From NCBI GenBank assembly GCA_020637805.1, contig JACKJU010000008.1, positions 147,873 through 211,872 of the forward strand: a DNA stretch of 64,000 nucleotides. The letters run 5' to 3'. Shown in pieces: positions 37,700-46,295 of this stretch. The translations under genes and the position numbers were made by a program. The notes under the pieces were generated by a model. The model saw only the letters and a list, made by a program, of their open reading frames with translations. It made no database searches and was not told the DNA's origin. Numbering within the stretch: position 1 is the stretch's first letter; the number at the start of each line of letters is the position of its first letter. This DNA comes from Nitratireductor sp. (lineage in GTDB: Bacteria > Pseudomonadota > Alphaproteobacteria > Rhizobiales > Rhizobiaceae).

Positions 37700-39007
37700 A
37701 TGACCAATTTCTCTCCCCGCGAAATCGTGACCGAACTCGACCGCTACATCATCGGCCAGAAGGATGCCAAGCGCGCGGTTGCCATCGCACTTAGAAACCG
37801 CTGGCGCCGCCAGCAGCTCGAAAGCCCGATGCGCGACGAGGTTCTGCCAAAGAATATCCTGATGATCGGCCCCACCGGTGTCGGCAAGACCGAGATATCG
37901 CGCAGGCTTGCCAAGCTTGCCAACGCACCTTTCATCAAGGTCGAGGCGACCAAGTTCACCGAGGTCGGTTATGTCGGCCGCGACGTCGAGCAGATCATCC
38001 GCGATCTGGTCGAGGTCGGCATCCAGCAGGTCAAGGAGCAGAAACGCGAGCATGTAAAGGCAAAGGCACATCTTTCAGCCGAAGAGCGTGTGCTCGATGC
38101 GCTGGTCGGAACGACGGCCAGCCCTGCGACGCGCGATTCATTCCGCAAGAAGCTTAGAAGCGGCGAACTGGACGACAAGGAAATCGAGATCGAGGTCGCC
38201 GACAGCGGCAATCCGCTGGGTGGGATGGACATACCGGGCATGCCCGGCGGTTCCGTCGGCGTACTCAACCTGAACGACCTGATGGGCAAGGCCTTTGGCG
38301 GGCGCACCCGCAAGTGCAAGACAACCGTCAAGGATTCCTACGAAATTCTCATCGAGGACGAATCCGACAAGATGCTCGACCAGGAGCAGATTGTCGCCGA
38401 GGCAATCGAATCCGTGGAAAACAACGGCATCGTGTTTCTCGACGAGATCGACAAGATCGCGGTGGGCGACAGCCGCACCTCGGGTGGCGTTTCGCGCGAG
38501 GGCGTGCAGCGCGACCTGCTGCCGCTGGTCGAAGGCACGACCGTCTCGACCAAGCATGGCTCGGTGAAAACCGATCATATCCTGTTCATCGCCTCAGGCG
38601 CATTCCATGTCGCCAAGCCGTCCGACCTGCTGCCGGAACTTCAGGGACGCCTGCCGATCCGTGTGGAACTGCGCGCCCTTACCAAGGATGATTTCCAGCG
38701 CATTCTGACCGAGCCTGAAGCCAGCCTGATCAAGCAGTATGTAGCCCTTCTGGATACCGAGGAGGTGAAGCTCGAATTCACCGACGACGCCATCGAGAAG
38801 ATCGCCGATATCGCCGTGGAACTGAATTCGTCAGTGGAGAATATCGGCGCACGGCGCCTGCAGACCGTGATGGAGCGCATTCTCGACGAGATATCCTTCA
38901 ACGCGCCTGAAAAGGGTGGCGAAACCTACAGGATCGACGCTGAACATGTGCAGAAGAACCTGGGCGAGATCGCAGGCAACATCGATCTGAGCCGCTACAT
39001 CCTGTAG
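37700..39007 (+). CDS. hslU: ATP-dependent protease ATPase subunit HslU
   Basis: A 435-residue AAA+ unfoldase, exactly the usual length. Walker A is IGPTGVGKTEISRRLAKL, Walker B IVFLDEIDKIA, sensor 1 is in HILFIASGAF, and the pore motif GYVGRD is present. An I domain lies between about 110 and 240. The C-terminal tail NIDLSRYIL docks into HslV. ATG 37700 is preceded by AAAGAG. It is convergent with hprK. Confidence 0.97.
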   Translation: MTNFSPREIVTELDRYIIGQKDAKRAVAIALRNRWRRQQLESPMRDEVLPKNILMIGPTGVGKTEISRRLAKLANAPFIKVEATKFTEVGYVGRDVEQIIRDLVEVGIQQVKEQKREHVKAKAHLSAEERVLDALVGTTASPATRDSFRKKLRSGELDDKEIEIEVADSGNPLGGMDIPGMPGGSVGVLNLNDLMGKAFGGRTRKCKTTVKDSYEILIEDESDKMLDQEQIVAEAIESVENNGIVFLDEIDKIAVGDSRTSGGVSREGVQRDLLPLVEGTTVSTKHGSVKTDHILFIASGAFHVAKPSDLLPELQGRLPIRVELRALTKDDFQRILTEPEASLIKQYVALLDTEEVKLEFTDDAIEKIADIAVELNSSVENIGARRLQTVMERILDEISFNAPEKGGETYRIDAEHVQKNLGEIAGNIDLSRYIL

Positions 39008-39050
39008 CGCTTTGAAGCCCATCTGGCTGTGAATGGCAACCGGCTGGCCG

Positions 39051-39560
39051 TCAGAAATGGCGACCGGTAAGGGCTGCCTGCACGATCCTCACGGCCTGCG
39101 CTTCGTGTCTCTCGGGCGCTTCCACAAACGGGATTGGCTGACCCGCTACGGTCACCGTCCTGTCTGGCGGCATCCGTTCGATTTCGCTTGCAGGGCGCAG
39201 GCGTAGAACGAGCGTTATCGCTGCTCTTTCGCGAAACTCGGCCTTTGCGATTCCGTGACCATGGATTTCGATCTTGCCGGCAATTGTGGGCGGGGCATAC
39301 CCCGTGACGACACCGTTGGACACGTCGACAAGCACCTGGTCATCGCTGACGAGGAAGGCTTCGCCGCCCGCCCGCCTGAACGTCTCGATCACCCCCATGG
39401 CAACCGAGGATTTGCCAGCGCCGGACTTTCCCTCGATCAGAATGCCGTGCCAGACCCCATCATGTTCCAGGGTGACAAGGCTTGCATGAAGGTTTTCCGC
39501 AGGCAGGCCAGCGGGTGAAGGTTTCTGCAGATGGCCATTTCCGGAACCGGTGGCACTCAC
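39051..39560 (-). CDS. hprK: HPr kinase/phosphorylase, short alphaproteobacterial form
   Basis: A 169-residue protein equal to the C-terminal catalytic domain of HprK, as is normal in alphaproteobacteria. The P-loop is LIEGKSGAGKSSVAMG, followed by FLVSDDQVLVDV and the signature IEIHGHGIAKAEF. It phosphorylates HPr/NPr on Ser and links carbon and nitrogen PTS signalling. Its ATG overlaps the chvG stop by 4 nt. In related rhizobia an EIIA-Man gene and ptsH follow; here hslU ends 43 nt downstream on the other strand, so both are missing from this place. Confidence 0.92.
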   Translation of the reverse strand: MSATGSGNGHLQKPSPAGLPAENLHASLVTLEHDGVWHGILIEGKSGAGKSSVAMGVIETFRRAGGEAFLVSDDQVLVDVSNGVVTGYAPPTIAGKIEIHGHGIAKAEFRERAAITLVLRLRPASEIERMPPDRTVTVAGQPIPFVEAPERHEAQAVRIVQAALTGRHF

Positions 39561-41500
39561 TTGCGCCGTCCTTCCTGGGGAAGGGTAACGATGAACCTTG
39601 CACCACCTTTCGCAGAGATATTCTCGGCGCGGATGGTACCGCCATGCGCCTCCACGATCTGGCGCGAAATCGAAAGTCCCAGGCCCGAGTTCTGGCCGAA
39701 GCCCTGTTCTTCTGGCCGGTCGGTGTAGAAGCGTTCGAATATGCGCTCCAGGTTATCTTCGGGAATTCCCGGTCCGTTGTCCTCGACCGTGATGACGATA
39801 TCCTTGCTGGTACGGGCGAGATTGAGCCGGACGACACCGTTTTCAGCCGGCACGAAGCCCTTGGCATTTTCGATCAGGTTGATGATTACCTGTGCCAGCC
39901 GGTCCTCATGGCCTCTTGTCTTGAAGGCATCCGGAGACGCCTTGCGGTCGGAAACAGCCAGCCGGATATCGGCCTGGCCGGTCTTGTCACCGCGCTTCAG
40001 GCCACGGTCGGGACGCAACATGCTGGTAACGTTTTCCAGAAGCTGGCGGATATCGACATCCTCGGCCTGTTCACGCGCCAGTTCCGCATCCAGCCTAGAG
40101 GCATCGGAGATGTCCGTGATCAACCGGTCCAGCCTGCGCACGTCGTGCTGGATGACTTCGTGAAGGCGTTCCTGCGAGTTGGAAGTCTTGGCAAGCGGCA
40201 GTGTTTCGACGGCACTCCTGAGGGATGTCAGCGGGTTTTTCAGTTCGTGGCTCACATCTGCCGCGAAGCGTTCGATGGCCTCGATCCGAGAATAGAGCGC
40301 GTTGGTCATGTCGCGGATCGAGGTCGACAGCACACCAATCTCGTCATGACGGCCGGAGAAATCGGGAATTTCCTCGCGTGAATTCACGCCCCGCCGCACG
40401 CGGTTTGCCGCCTCGGAAAGCTTGCGCAAGGGAGAGGCAATCGTGCCAGCCAGAATGAGCGACAGGATGAAGATGACGACCGTGGCAACGAGGAATATTC
40501 GCAGGATAACCAGCCGCTCGTCGGTAACGAAGCGGTCGATCTCACCTGCTTCCGTCGAAAGCATGAGTACGCCTGAGACCACCCGGTAACGCTGCACGGG
40601 CACGGCCACAGAAACGATCTGCTTTCCATCCTTGTCGACCCGAACGAAGGTGGAAACCGAACCGGTCAGCGCCGAACGGACCTCGGGATACTGGCGGCCA
40701 CTGTCGGGATAATCCTCGTAGACCGGAAGGCTGCGGTCGCGAAGCAGCCAGTTCAGCAGGTCCGACAGGCCCTTGTGGGACAAAAGGTAATAGGAAACCC
40801 AGTTGTCCGGCTGGCTGCTGCTGCTTTCGGCACCCGGCAGGTCATAGCGGAGCACCTGCCCGCCCGAATAGAGGAAGCGGGAATCGAGGATCAGGCCACC
40901 ATTCTCGTCGTAGATCCTGGCGCGTGTTCGGGTTGGCTGGACGAGGTCGCGCAGAAGCGGTGCGACGACCTCCGGATCGATCCCGCTCGCGATGTCATCG
41001 AGGATATCACGCGACGGGCGCACGCTCTCGCCTGCCTGCAATTCCATCAGCTTGTCCGGATCGATCGTGAATGTGTCGACATCGTAGGTGGCCGATGCGG
41101 CAATTGCTCGTGCGATGATCCTGCCCTGCGTCACGAGGCTGCGCGTGTAGGCTTCCACCAATCCCTCGCGGAACTGGTTCAGATAGAGGATGCCGCTCAG
41201 GAGTACGGCAAGCGCAGACAGGTTCAGAAACAGTATTCGCTTGGCGAGGGACGAAAAAAGCAATTGGCGAAAGGCGCGAAGCGGACCGCCGCGCAGAAAT
41301 CCCCTGCCGGATTTGCCCGCACCGGCAGGCCTTTGCGGCTCTTGTCGGGAGGGCTCGCTTCCTGCCGCGTGGATATCATCCTCGCGATCCTCATCGCCCA
41401 GCATGCCTTCGCCCGCATCGAATGCCTGCGCATCGATTTCGGCTGCCGTCTTTCCGGCGCTGCCCTTGCGGGGTTTCTTTTCAGTGGCGGTGGCATCCAT
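39557..41500 (-). CDS. chvG: Sensor histidine kinase ChvG (ExoS/BvrS)
   Basis: A 647-residue membrane kinase. An acidic cytoplasmic N-terminus (1-90) precedes a helix (about 93-115), then a large periplasmic sensor (about 118-325) that in relatives binds ExoR, a second helix (about 330-350), HAMP, HisKA with FAADVSHELKNPLTSLRSAVE, and HATPase with IINLIENAKGF, DNGPGIPE and GLGLSI. In rhizobia it senses acid and envelope state through ExoR and drives ChvI. ATG 41500 is preferred; an in-frame TTG at 41512 is possible. The 3' end overlaps hprK. Confidence 0.95.
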   Translation of the reverse strand: MDATATEKKPRKGSAGKTAAEIDAQAFDAGEGMLGDEDREDDIHAAGSEPSRQEPQRPAGAGKSGRGFLRGGPLRAFRQLLFSSLAKRILFLNLSALAVLLSGILYLNQFREGLVEAYTRSLVTQGRIIARAIAASATYDVDTFTIDPDKLMELQAGESVRPSRDILDDIASGIDPEVVAPLLRDLVQPTRTRARIYDENGGLILDSRFLYSGGQVLRYDLPGAESSSSQPDNWVSYYLLSHKGLSDLLNWLLRDRSLPVYEDYPDSGRQYPEVRSALTGSVSTFVRVDKDGKQIVSVAVPVQRYRVVSGVLMLSTEAGEIDRFVTDERLVILRIFLVATVVIFILSLILAGTIASPLRKLSEAANRVRRGVNSREEIPDFSGRHDEIGVLSTSIRDMTNALYSRIEAIERFAADVSHELKNPLTSLRSAVETLPLAKTSNSQERLHEVIQHDVRRLDRLITDISDASRLDAELAREQAEDVDIRQLLENVTSMLRPDRGLKRGDKTGQADIRLAVSDRKASPDAFKTRGHEDRLAQVIINLIENAKGFVPAENGVVRLNLARTSKDIVITVEDNGPGIPEDNLERIFERFYTDRPEEQGFGQNSGLGLSISRQIVEAHGGTIRAENISAKGGARFIVTLPQEGRRK

Positions 41501-41656
41501 GTTCGGCGTCAAAAGGCTCGTTTGCGGCCGCTATAGCGGTGCGCGTTTCTCCCGGACCAAAATTATCCGCCTCTCGCCTTGCTCGAATGCGAATTTTGAA
41601 AAGCCGGCGAGCAAGATAAGACGCAATCCGCTCCGGTCACCCGGCCCTTTGCGAAC

Positions 41657-42364
41657 TCACGCTTCCCTGAAACGGTACCCGACGCCGTAAAGCGTCTCGA
41701 TCATCTCGAAGGAATCGTCTTCCGCCTTGAATTTCTTGCGAAGGCGCTTGATGTGGCTGTCGATGGTCCGGTCGTCAACATATACTTGGTCATCATAGGC
41801 CGCATCCATCAGCGAGTCACGGCTCTTGACCACGCCGGGTCTCTGGGCAAGCGCAAACAGAATGAGGAACTCGGTCACCGTCAGGGTAACCGGCTTTCCC
41901 TTCCACGTGCAGGTGTGGCGCTCCTGGTCCATGACCAGGTGGCCGCGTTCCAGTACCCTAGCCTCGCCACCGGCAGCGGCCTTGCCGCCGCCCTCGGCAA
42001 TCGCGTTTGCGCGACGCAGAACAGCCTTTACACGCTCGACCAGCAGGCGCTGGGAAAAGGGCTTCTTGATGAAATCGTCCGCACCCATCTTGAGGCCGAA
42101 CAACTCGTCGATCTCGTCGTCCTTGGAGGTGAGGAAGATGACCGGCAGGTCGGATTTCTGGCGCAGCCTGCGCAACAGTTCCATGCCGTCCATGCGTGGC
42201 ATCTTGATATCGAAAATCGCCAGATCGGGGCGCCGCGCGGTCAATCCGTCAAGGGCGGAGGCGCCATCGGTGTAGGTTTCAACCTTGTAGCCTTCGGACT
42301 CAAGGGCAATGGAAACGGAAGTAAGAATGTTCCTGTCGTCATCGACCAGGGCAATGGTTGGCAT
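41657..42364 (-). CDS. chvI: Response regulator ChvI (BvrR)
   Basis: A 235-residue OmpR-family regulator nearly identical in pattern to Agrobacterium ChvI: PTIALVDDDRNILTSVSIAL, acceptor in LAIFDIKMPRMDGMELLRRL, conserved Lys in DDFIKKPFSQR, and a winged-helix domain ending in DDSFEMIETLYGVGYRF. Between the domains, residues about 120-140 hold a Gly/Ala-rich insert (AIAEGGGKAAAGGEA). ATG 42364 follows GGAG by eight nt; a GTG one codon earlier is possible. It precedes chvG by 156 nt. Confidence 0.96.
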   Translation of the reverse strand: MPTIALVDDDRNILTSVSIALESEGYKVETYTDGASALDGLTARRPDLAIFDIKMPRMDGMELLRRLRQKSDLPVIFLTSKDDEIDELFGLKMGADDFIKKPFSQRLLVERVKAVLRRANAIAEGGGKAAAGGEARVLERGHLVMDQERHTCTWKGKPVTLTVTEFLILFALAQRPGVVKSRDSLMDAAYDDQVYVDDRTIDSHIKRLRKKFKAEDDSFEMIETLYGVGYRFREA

Positions 42365-42566
42365 CACGCAATCTCCAGCTTTCCCCCCGCACGCAATAGT
42401 TTGGCGGAGACGGACACATTAGATCAGGTGGCGAAGTTCCTGCCAATTGCGCGGAAATTGTGACCACCCGCCGACCGTGTCCAGAATGTGGGCGGTGCTC
42501 GCCAAATATGCAAGCCTCGCATCATGCCGTACACATTTCCCCAAGCGTCGGTGGATTTCACCCATA

Positions 42567-42597
42567 TTAAATCGTTTAAAAATTTTAAACCGATTAA
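42567..42597. promoter_or_regulatory. Tandem operator-like repeats TTAAAYCGWTTAA upstream of pckA
   Basis: TTAAATCGTTTAA (42567-42579) and TTAAACCGATTAA (42585-42597), each a near palindrome around CG with the same length, lie 18 bp apart centre to centre, starting about 87 bp upstream of the TATAAT box. The CG-centred symmetry is that of LacI/GalR-family sites; in rhizobia pckA is controlled by a LacI-type regulator, PckR. The link to PckR is inference and no such gene is in the window. Confidence 0.55.
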
Positions 42598-42632
42598 TCG
42601 CATGAAATATTTGGCTTTTTCGCTTCACGGAA

Positions 42633-42659
42633 TTGTTGCATGTTTTGTTTTCGTATAAT
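42633..42659 (+). promoter_or_regulatory. Predicted pckA promoter
   Basis: A perfect TATAAT (42654-42659) preceded at 15 bp by TTGTTG (42633-42638); a consensus -10 is rare in this GC-rich sequence. It predicts a leader of about 120 nt before pckA. Confidence 0.55.
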
Positions 42660-42787
42660 GAAACGAGCCTATATCCGCCCCATGGCGGATGGTGGATGGT
42701 AGGTCCCTGGCGGCCTGAACCTCTAAAACCATGAAAACACGGATCGTTTCAAGGTCGGCTATAGCCAGGCCACAGGGAGAGAAGACA

Positions 42788-44422
42788 ATGAACACCACCG
42801 GGAATTCCGACGGAATCAATGTCGGCAAGCGCAACGAAACACACGGGCTGGAAAAATTCGGCCTTGCCGGGCTGAAAAAGGTCCACTGGAACTTCCAGGC
42901 TCCGGAACTTTACGAGGAAGCGGTTGCCCGCAACGAAGGCCAGATCACCTCGGGTGGCGCCTTCACCGTGAACACCGGCCAGCATACCGGGCGTTCTGCT
43001 GCCGACAAGTTCGTGGTCCGCACCGCCGAGACGGAAAACACCATCTGGTGGGACAACAACAAGCCGATGTCCCAGGAGCATTTCGACATCCTGAAAGCCG
43101 ACATGCTGGAACACGCCAGGGACAAGGAAGTATTCGTCCAGGATCTCTATGGCGGCGCAGACCCGCAGAACCGCATCAAGGCCCGGGTGGTGACAGAATA
43201 TGCGTGGCACTCTCTGTTCATCCGCAACCTGCTGATCCGTCCGGAACTGGCAGAAATCGCCTCCTACGTTCCCGACATGATGATACTCGACTTGCCCAGC
43301 TTCACGGCAGATCCCGAGCGCCATGGTTGCCGTACCGGTACGGTTATCGCCTGCGACCTGATCAACAAGATCGTCCTGATCGGCGGCACTTCCTATGCAG
43401 GCGAGATCAAGAAATCCGTCTTCACCGCCCTCAACTACGCCCTGCCGGAAGCGCAGGTCATGCCGATGCACTGTTCGGCCAATGTCGGCAGCGAAGAGGA
43501 TTCCGCTGTCTTCTTCGGCCTGTCGGGAACCGGCAAGACAACCCTTTCCGCAGATGCTTCGCGCACGCTCATCGGTGACGACGAGCATGGCTGGGGCCCG
43601 GATGGCATCTTCAACTTCGAAGGCGGCTGCTACGCCAAGACGATCCGCCTCTCGGCGGAAGCTGAACCCGAAATCTACGCAACGACACAGCGTTTCGGAA
43701 CCGTTCTGGAAAACGTCATTCTCGATGAAACCCGCACTCCGGATTTCAACGACGCGTCGCTGACCGAAAACACCCGCTGCGCCTATCCGCTGCACTACAT
43801 TCCCAACGCTTCGGATACCGGACGTGCGCCGCATCCGAAGAACATCATCATGCTGACTGCCGACGCGTTCGGCGTTCTGCCGCCGATTGCCCGCCTCACG
43901 CCCGCTCAGGCCATGTTCCACTTCCTGTCGGGCTACACGGCCAAGGTTGCCGGAACCGAGAAAGGCGTAACCGAGCCGGAAGCTACCTTCTCGACCTGCT
44001 TTGGCGCACCGTTCATGCCGCGCCATCCTTCGGAATACGGCAATCTCCTGCGCTCGCTGATCGCCAAGCACAATGTGACCTGCTGGCTGGTCAACACGGG
44101 CTGGACAGGCGGCGCCTACGGCACCGGAAACCGCATGCCGATCAAGGTAACGCGCAAGCTTCTGACGGAAGCGCTGAACGGCGACCTGAACAATGCCGAG
44201 TTCCGCATCGACGAGAATTTCGGCTTCGAAGTCCCTGTTGCCGTGGAGGATGTCGACCAGAACATTCTCAATCCGCGCGAAACATGGGCAGACAAGGCCG
44301 CCTACGACGCGCAGGCAAACAGGCTGGTCGGCATGTTCCGCGACAACTTCGACAAGTTCCGCGACCACGTGGATCAGGAAGTTCTTGCAGCAGCATCCAT
44401 CGAACTGGAGGCTGCCGAGTAG
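42788..44422 (+). CDS. pckA: Phosphoenolpyruvate carboxykinase (ATP)
   Basis: A 544-residue gluconeogenic enzyme that converts oxaloacetate and ATP to PEP. The kinase-1a P-loop is FFGLSGTGKTTLSAD, kinase 2 is LIGDDEHGWGPDG, and the PEPCK-specific segment FNFEGGCYAKTI follows; the substrate Arg is near TGRSAADKFVVR. ATG 42788 follows GGGAGAG. Divergent from chvI-chvG-hprK, the usual arrangement in rhizobia and Brucella. A strong terminator follows. Confidence 0.97.
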   Translation: MNTTGNSDGINVGKRNETHGLEKFGLAGLKKVHWNFQAPELYEEAVARNEGQITSGGAFTVNTGQHTGRSAADKFVVRTAETENTIWWDNNKPMSQEHFDILKADMLEHARDKEVFVQDLYGGADPQNRIKARVVTEYAWHSLFIRNLLIRPELAEIASYVPDMMILDLPSFTADPERHGCRTGTVIACDLINKIVLIGGTSYAGEIKKSVFTALNYALPEAQVMPMHCSANVGSEEDSAVFFGLSGTGKTTLSADASRTLIGDDEHGWGPDGIFNFEGGCYAKTIRLSAEAEPEIYATTQRFGTVLENVILDETRTPDFNDASLTENTRCAYPLHYIPNASDTGRAPHPKNIIMLTADAFGVLPPIARLTPAQAMFHFLSGYTAKVAGTEKGVTEPEATFSTCFGAPFMPRHPSEYGNLLRSLIAKHNVTCWLVNTGWTGGAYGTGNRMPIKVTRKLLTEALNGDLNNAEFRIDENFGFEVPVAVEDVDQNILNPRETWADKAAYDAQANRLVGMFRDNFDKFRDHVDQEVLAAASIELEAAE

Positions 44423-44453
44423 CATCGACCCATTCGATCAGCAGACAAAACGA

Positions 44454-44482
44454 AGCGCGGGACACTGTCCCGCGCTTTTTTG
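44454..44482 (+). terminator. Rho-independent terminator of pckA
   Basis: Arms AGCGCGGGACA (44454-44464) and TGTCCCGCGCT (44466-44476) followed by a T run through 44481. It may also serve uppP poorly, since that gene ends at 44500 on the other strand. Confidence 0.92.
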
Positions 44483-44499
44483 TTTCGCTCCGTTAAGCC

Positions 44500-45333
44500 C
44501 TAACCCGCATTGGCAAGGGCGGGCAGGCCGGGAATCCACTGGTACAGCATCGCAAACAGGACGAATGCGAGAACCAGCCTGTAGATAACGAAGACGGTGA
44601 ATGTTGTCCGCTTCACTACCGCCATCAGGAAGGCGATTGCTGCAAGCGCGGAGAAGAAGGTGAGAACCGCCGCCCAAATCGCATCCGACGAGATGGAATG
44701 ACCGGCATCGAGCACTTCCAGCGTTACCAGGGCACCTGCACCCGCGATGGCGGGAATTCCGAGCAGAAAGGAAAAGCGGGCCGCCTCCGGACGCTCGAAC
44801 CCCAGGAAACGGGCTGCGGTCATGGTGATGCCCGACCGGCTGGTGCCGGGGATCAGCGCCATCGCCTGGGCGATGCCGATGATTAGCGCCGGTGGGAGCT
44901 TCATGTCTTCCATGCGCTTCAGGCTCGGGCCGAACCTGTCGGCCAGATACATCAGGATACCGAAGATGATTGCGTTCCAGGCGATCAGCTCGACGCTGCG
45001 CAGATTGTCTGCAATGCCCGATTTCTTCAGGAAAAGGCCGAAGGCCACAGCCGGGATCGTTGCCAGCAGGATGTAGAGAGCCATTCTCGAATTGTCGTTC
45101 ATGCGCAGGCGCAACAGGTCGATACCGCCTTTGACAAGCTTGATCACATCGCGCCAGAAATAGACAATGACGGCAAACAATGAACCTACATGCACCATCA
45201 CGTCTGCCACCTGGCCCTGATCCGGCCAACCGGTGAAGGCAGGAATGAGGATCAGGTGACCTGAAGATGAGATGGGCAGAAACTCGGTGATGCCCTGCAC
45301 GAGTGCAAGCACGATGATCTGTTCTATGGACAT
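44500..45333 (-). CDS. uppP: Undecaprenyl-diphosphatase
   Basis: A 277-residue polytopic membrane enzyme (about eight helices) that recycles the lipid carrier of peptidoglycan by removing a phosphate from undecaprenyl diphosphate. The BacA/UppP motifs are QGITEFLPISSSGHL near the N-terminus and ALIPGTSRSGITM in the second half. It stands alone between pckA and gst. Confidence 0.96.
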   Translation of the reverse strand: MSIEQIIVLALVQGITEFLPISSSGHLILIPAFTGWPDQGQVADVMVHVGSLFAVIVYFWRDVIKLVKGGIDLLRLRMNDNSRMALYILLATIPAVAFGLFLKKSGIADNLRSVELIAWNAIIFGILMYLADRFGPSLKRMEDMKLPPALIIGIAQAMALIPGTSRSGITMTAARFLGFERPEAARFSFLLGIPAIAGAGALVTLEVLDAGHSISSDAIWAAVLTFFSALAAIAFLMAVVKRTTFTVFVIYRLVLAFVLFAMLYQWIPGLPALANAG

Positions 45334-45478
45334 GGGTGGTTTCTCCGGAGCGGAATGTTGCAGTGCCTGGAGGTGCCTTGCCGGAACCGGCCTTGCAGCG
45401 AATCGGGCAGCCCTCTATACCGCGAACGCCGGGTGAAAACACCACTCCAGCCATTTCCCGAGGGGCAAGTCGGATCGC

Positions 45479-46171
45479 ATGCTGAAAATCTTCCATCACC
45501 CAATGTCCGCGTCATCGCGCTATATTCGCCTTCTTCTGGCCGAATACGGACAGTCTGTGGAAATGACCGAGGAGAAACCCTGGGCCCGGCGCACCGAGTT
45601 CCTGACCGTCAATCCAGCCAATACACTGCCTGTCATGTTCGACAATGAGGGCGAGGCAATCTGCGGCGGCATCGTCGCCGGGGAATATCTCGACGAGACC
45701 TGCGGCTCGATGATGCGGGACAAGCGCCTGATGCCGGAAAATCCGGTCCTGAGGGCGGAGGTGCGCCGTCTTGTGGAATGGTTCCTGATCAAGTTCGAAA
45801 ACGAGGTGACCGACTACCTGATCACCGAGCGCGTGTACAAACTGCAGATGACTGTGGAAGAAGGCGGCGGCGCGCCCGATTCCTCCATCATCCGGGCGGC
45901 ACGCGCCAATCTCAAGAGCCATCTTCACTACATCGACTGGCTGGCGCGCAACCGCAACTGGCTTGCCGGCACCCGGCTTTCCCATGCCGACATGGCGGCA
46001 GCAGCAGCACTATCCGTGCTGGACTATCTGGGAGAAGTGAGCTGGGAAGCAGAGCCCGCCGCCAAGGACTGGTATGCCCGCATCAAGTCGCGGCCGTCGT
46101 TTCGCCCGCTGCTTTCCGACAAGGTGCAAGGCCTCCCGCCGGCATCCCAGTACATCGATCTCGATTTCTAG
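45479..46171 (+). CDS. Glutathione S-transferase family protein
   Basis: A 230-residue protein with a thioredoxin-fold N-terminal domain (LKIFHHPMSASSRYIRLLLAEYG, with SxxSR as the likely glutathione-activating segment, and NPANTLPVMFDNEG with the cis-Pro) and an all-helical C-terminal domain (WLAGTRLSHADMAAAAALSVLDYL). Substrate unknown. The stop TAG at 46169-46171 is the first three bases of a dispersed repeat. Position just ahead of queG is common in rhizobia. Confidence 0.9.
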   Translation: MLKIFHHPMSASSRYIRLLLAEYGQSVEMTEEKPWARRTEFLTVNPANTLPVMFDNEGEAICGGIVAGEYLDETCGSMMRDKRLMPENPVLRAEVRRLVEWFLIKFENEVTDYLITERVYKLQMTVEEGGGAPDSSIIRAARANLKSHLHYIDWLARNRNWLAGTRLSHADMAAAAALSVLDYLGEVSWEAEPAAKDWYARIKSRPSFRPLLSDKVQGLPPASQYIDLDF

Positions 46172-46272
46172 AGCATTTTCGATTTTTAAGAATCGGGCGA
46201 AATCGAAATGCTTGACTGAATTCAGTTGTGTGCCGAGAGGAGTTGTCTTCACCTGAAGGTGAAACGATCCAG
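46169..46272. repeat. Dispersed ~105-bp palindromic repeat, copy A
   Basis: Begins TAGAGCATTTTCGATTTTT, which includes the gst stop codon, and ends GGTGAAACGATCCAGG. It contains three inverted elements: ATTTTCGATTT / AAATCGAAAT, the short TGAATTCA, and TTCACCT-GA-AGGTGAA (46248-46263). Copy B lies at 50804-50908 with the same order of elements. Such mosaics are of the REP/RIME kind known from rhizobial genomes; this family was not matched to a named one. Confidence 0.8.
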
Positions 46273-46295
46273 GAAGCCGCCACGGGCAGGACAAT

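Larger units (their letters stand above)
42365..42787. other. Divergent chvI-pckA regulatory region
   Basis: About 420 nt without a supported gene and more AT-rich than its surroundings, especially 42560-42660. It holds tandem operator-like repeats (42567-42597) and a promoter candidate (42633-42659) for pckA. The part next to chvI (42365-42540) shows nothing clear. Short open frames at 42419-42628 and 42625-42834 on the minus strand lack ribosome sites and family features. Confidence 0.6.

Noticed and set aside
42749..44425. A 558-codon open frame opposite pckA
   Set aside because: Exact antisense of pckA with no motif; long antisense frames are usual in GC-rich, G/C-ending codon genes.
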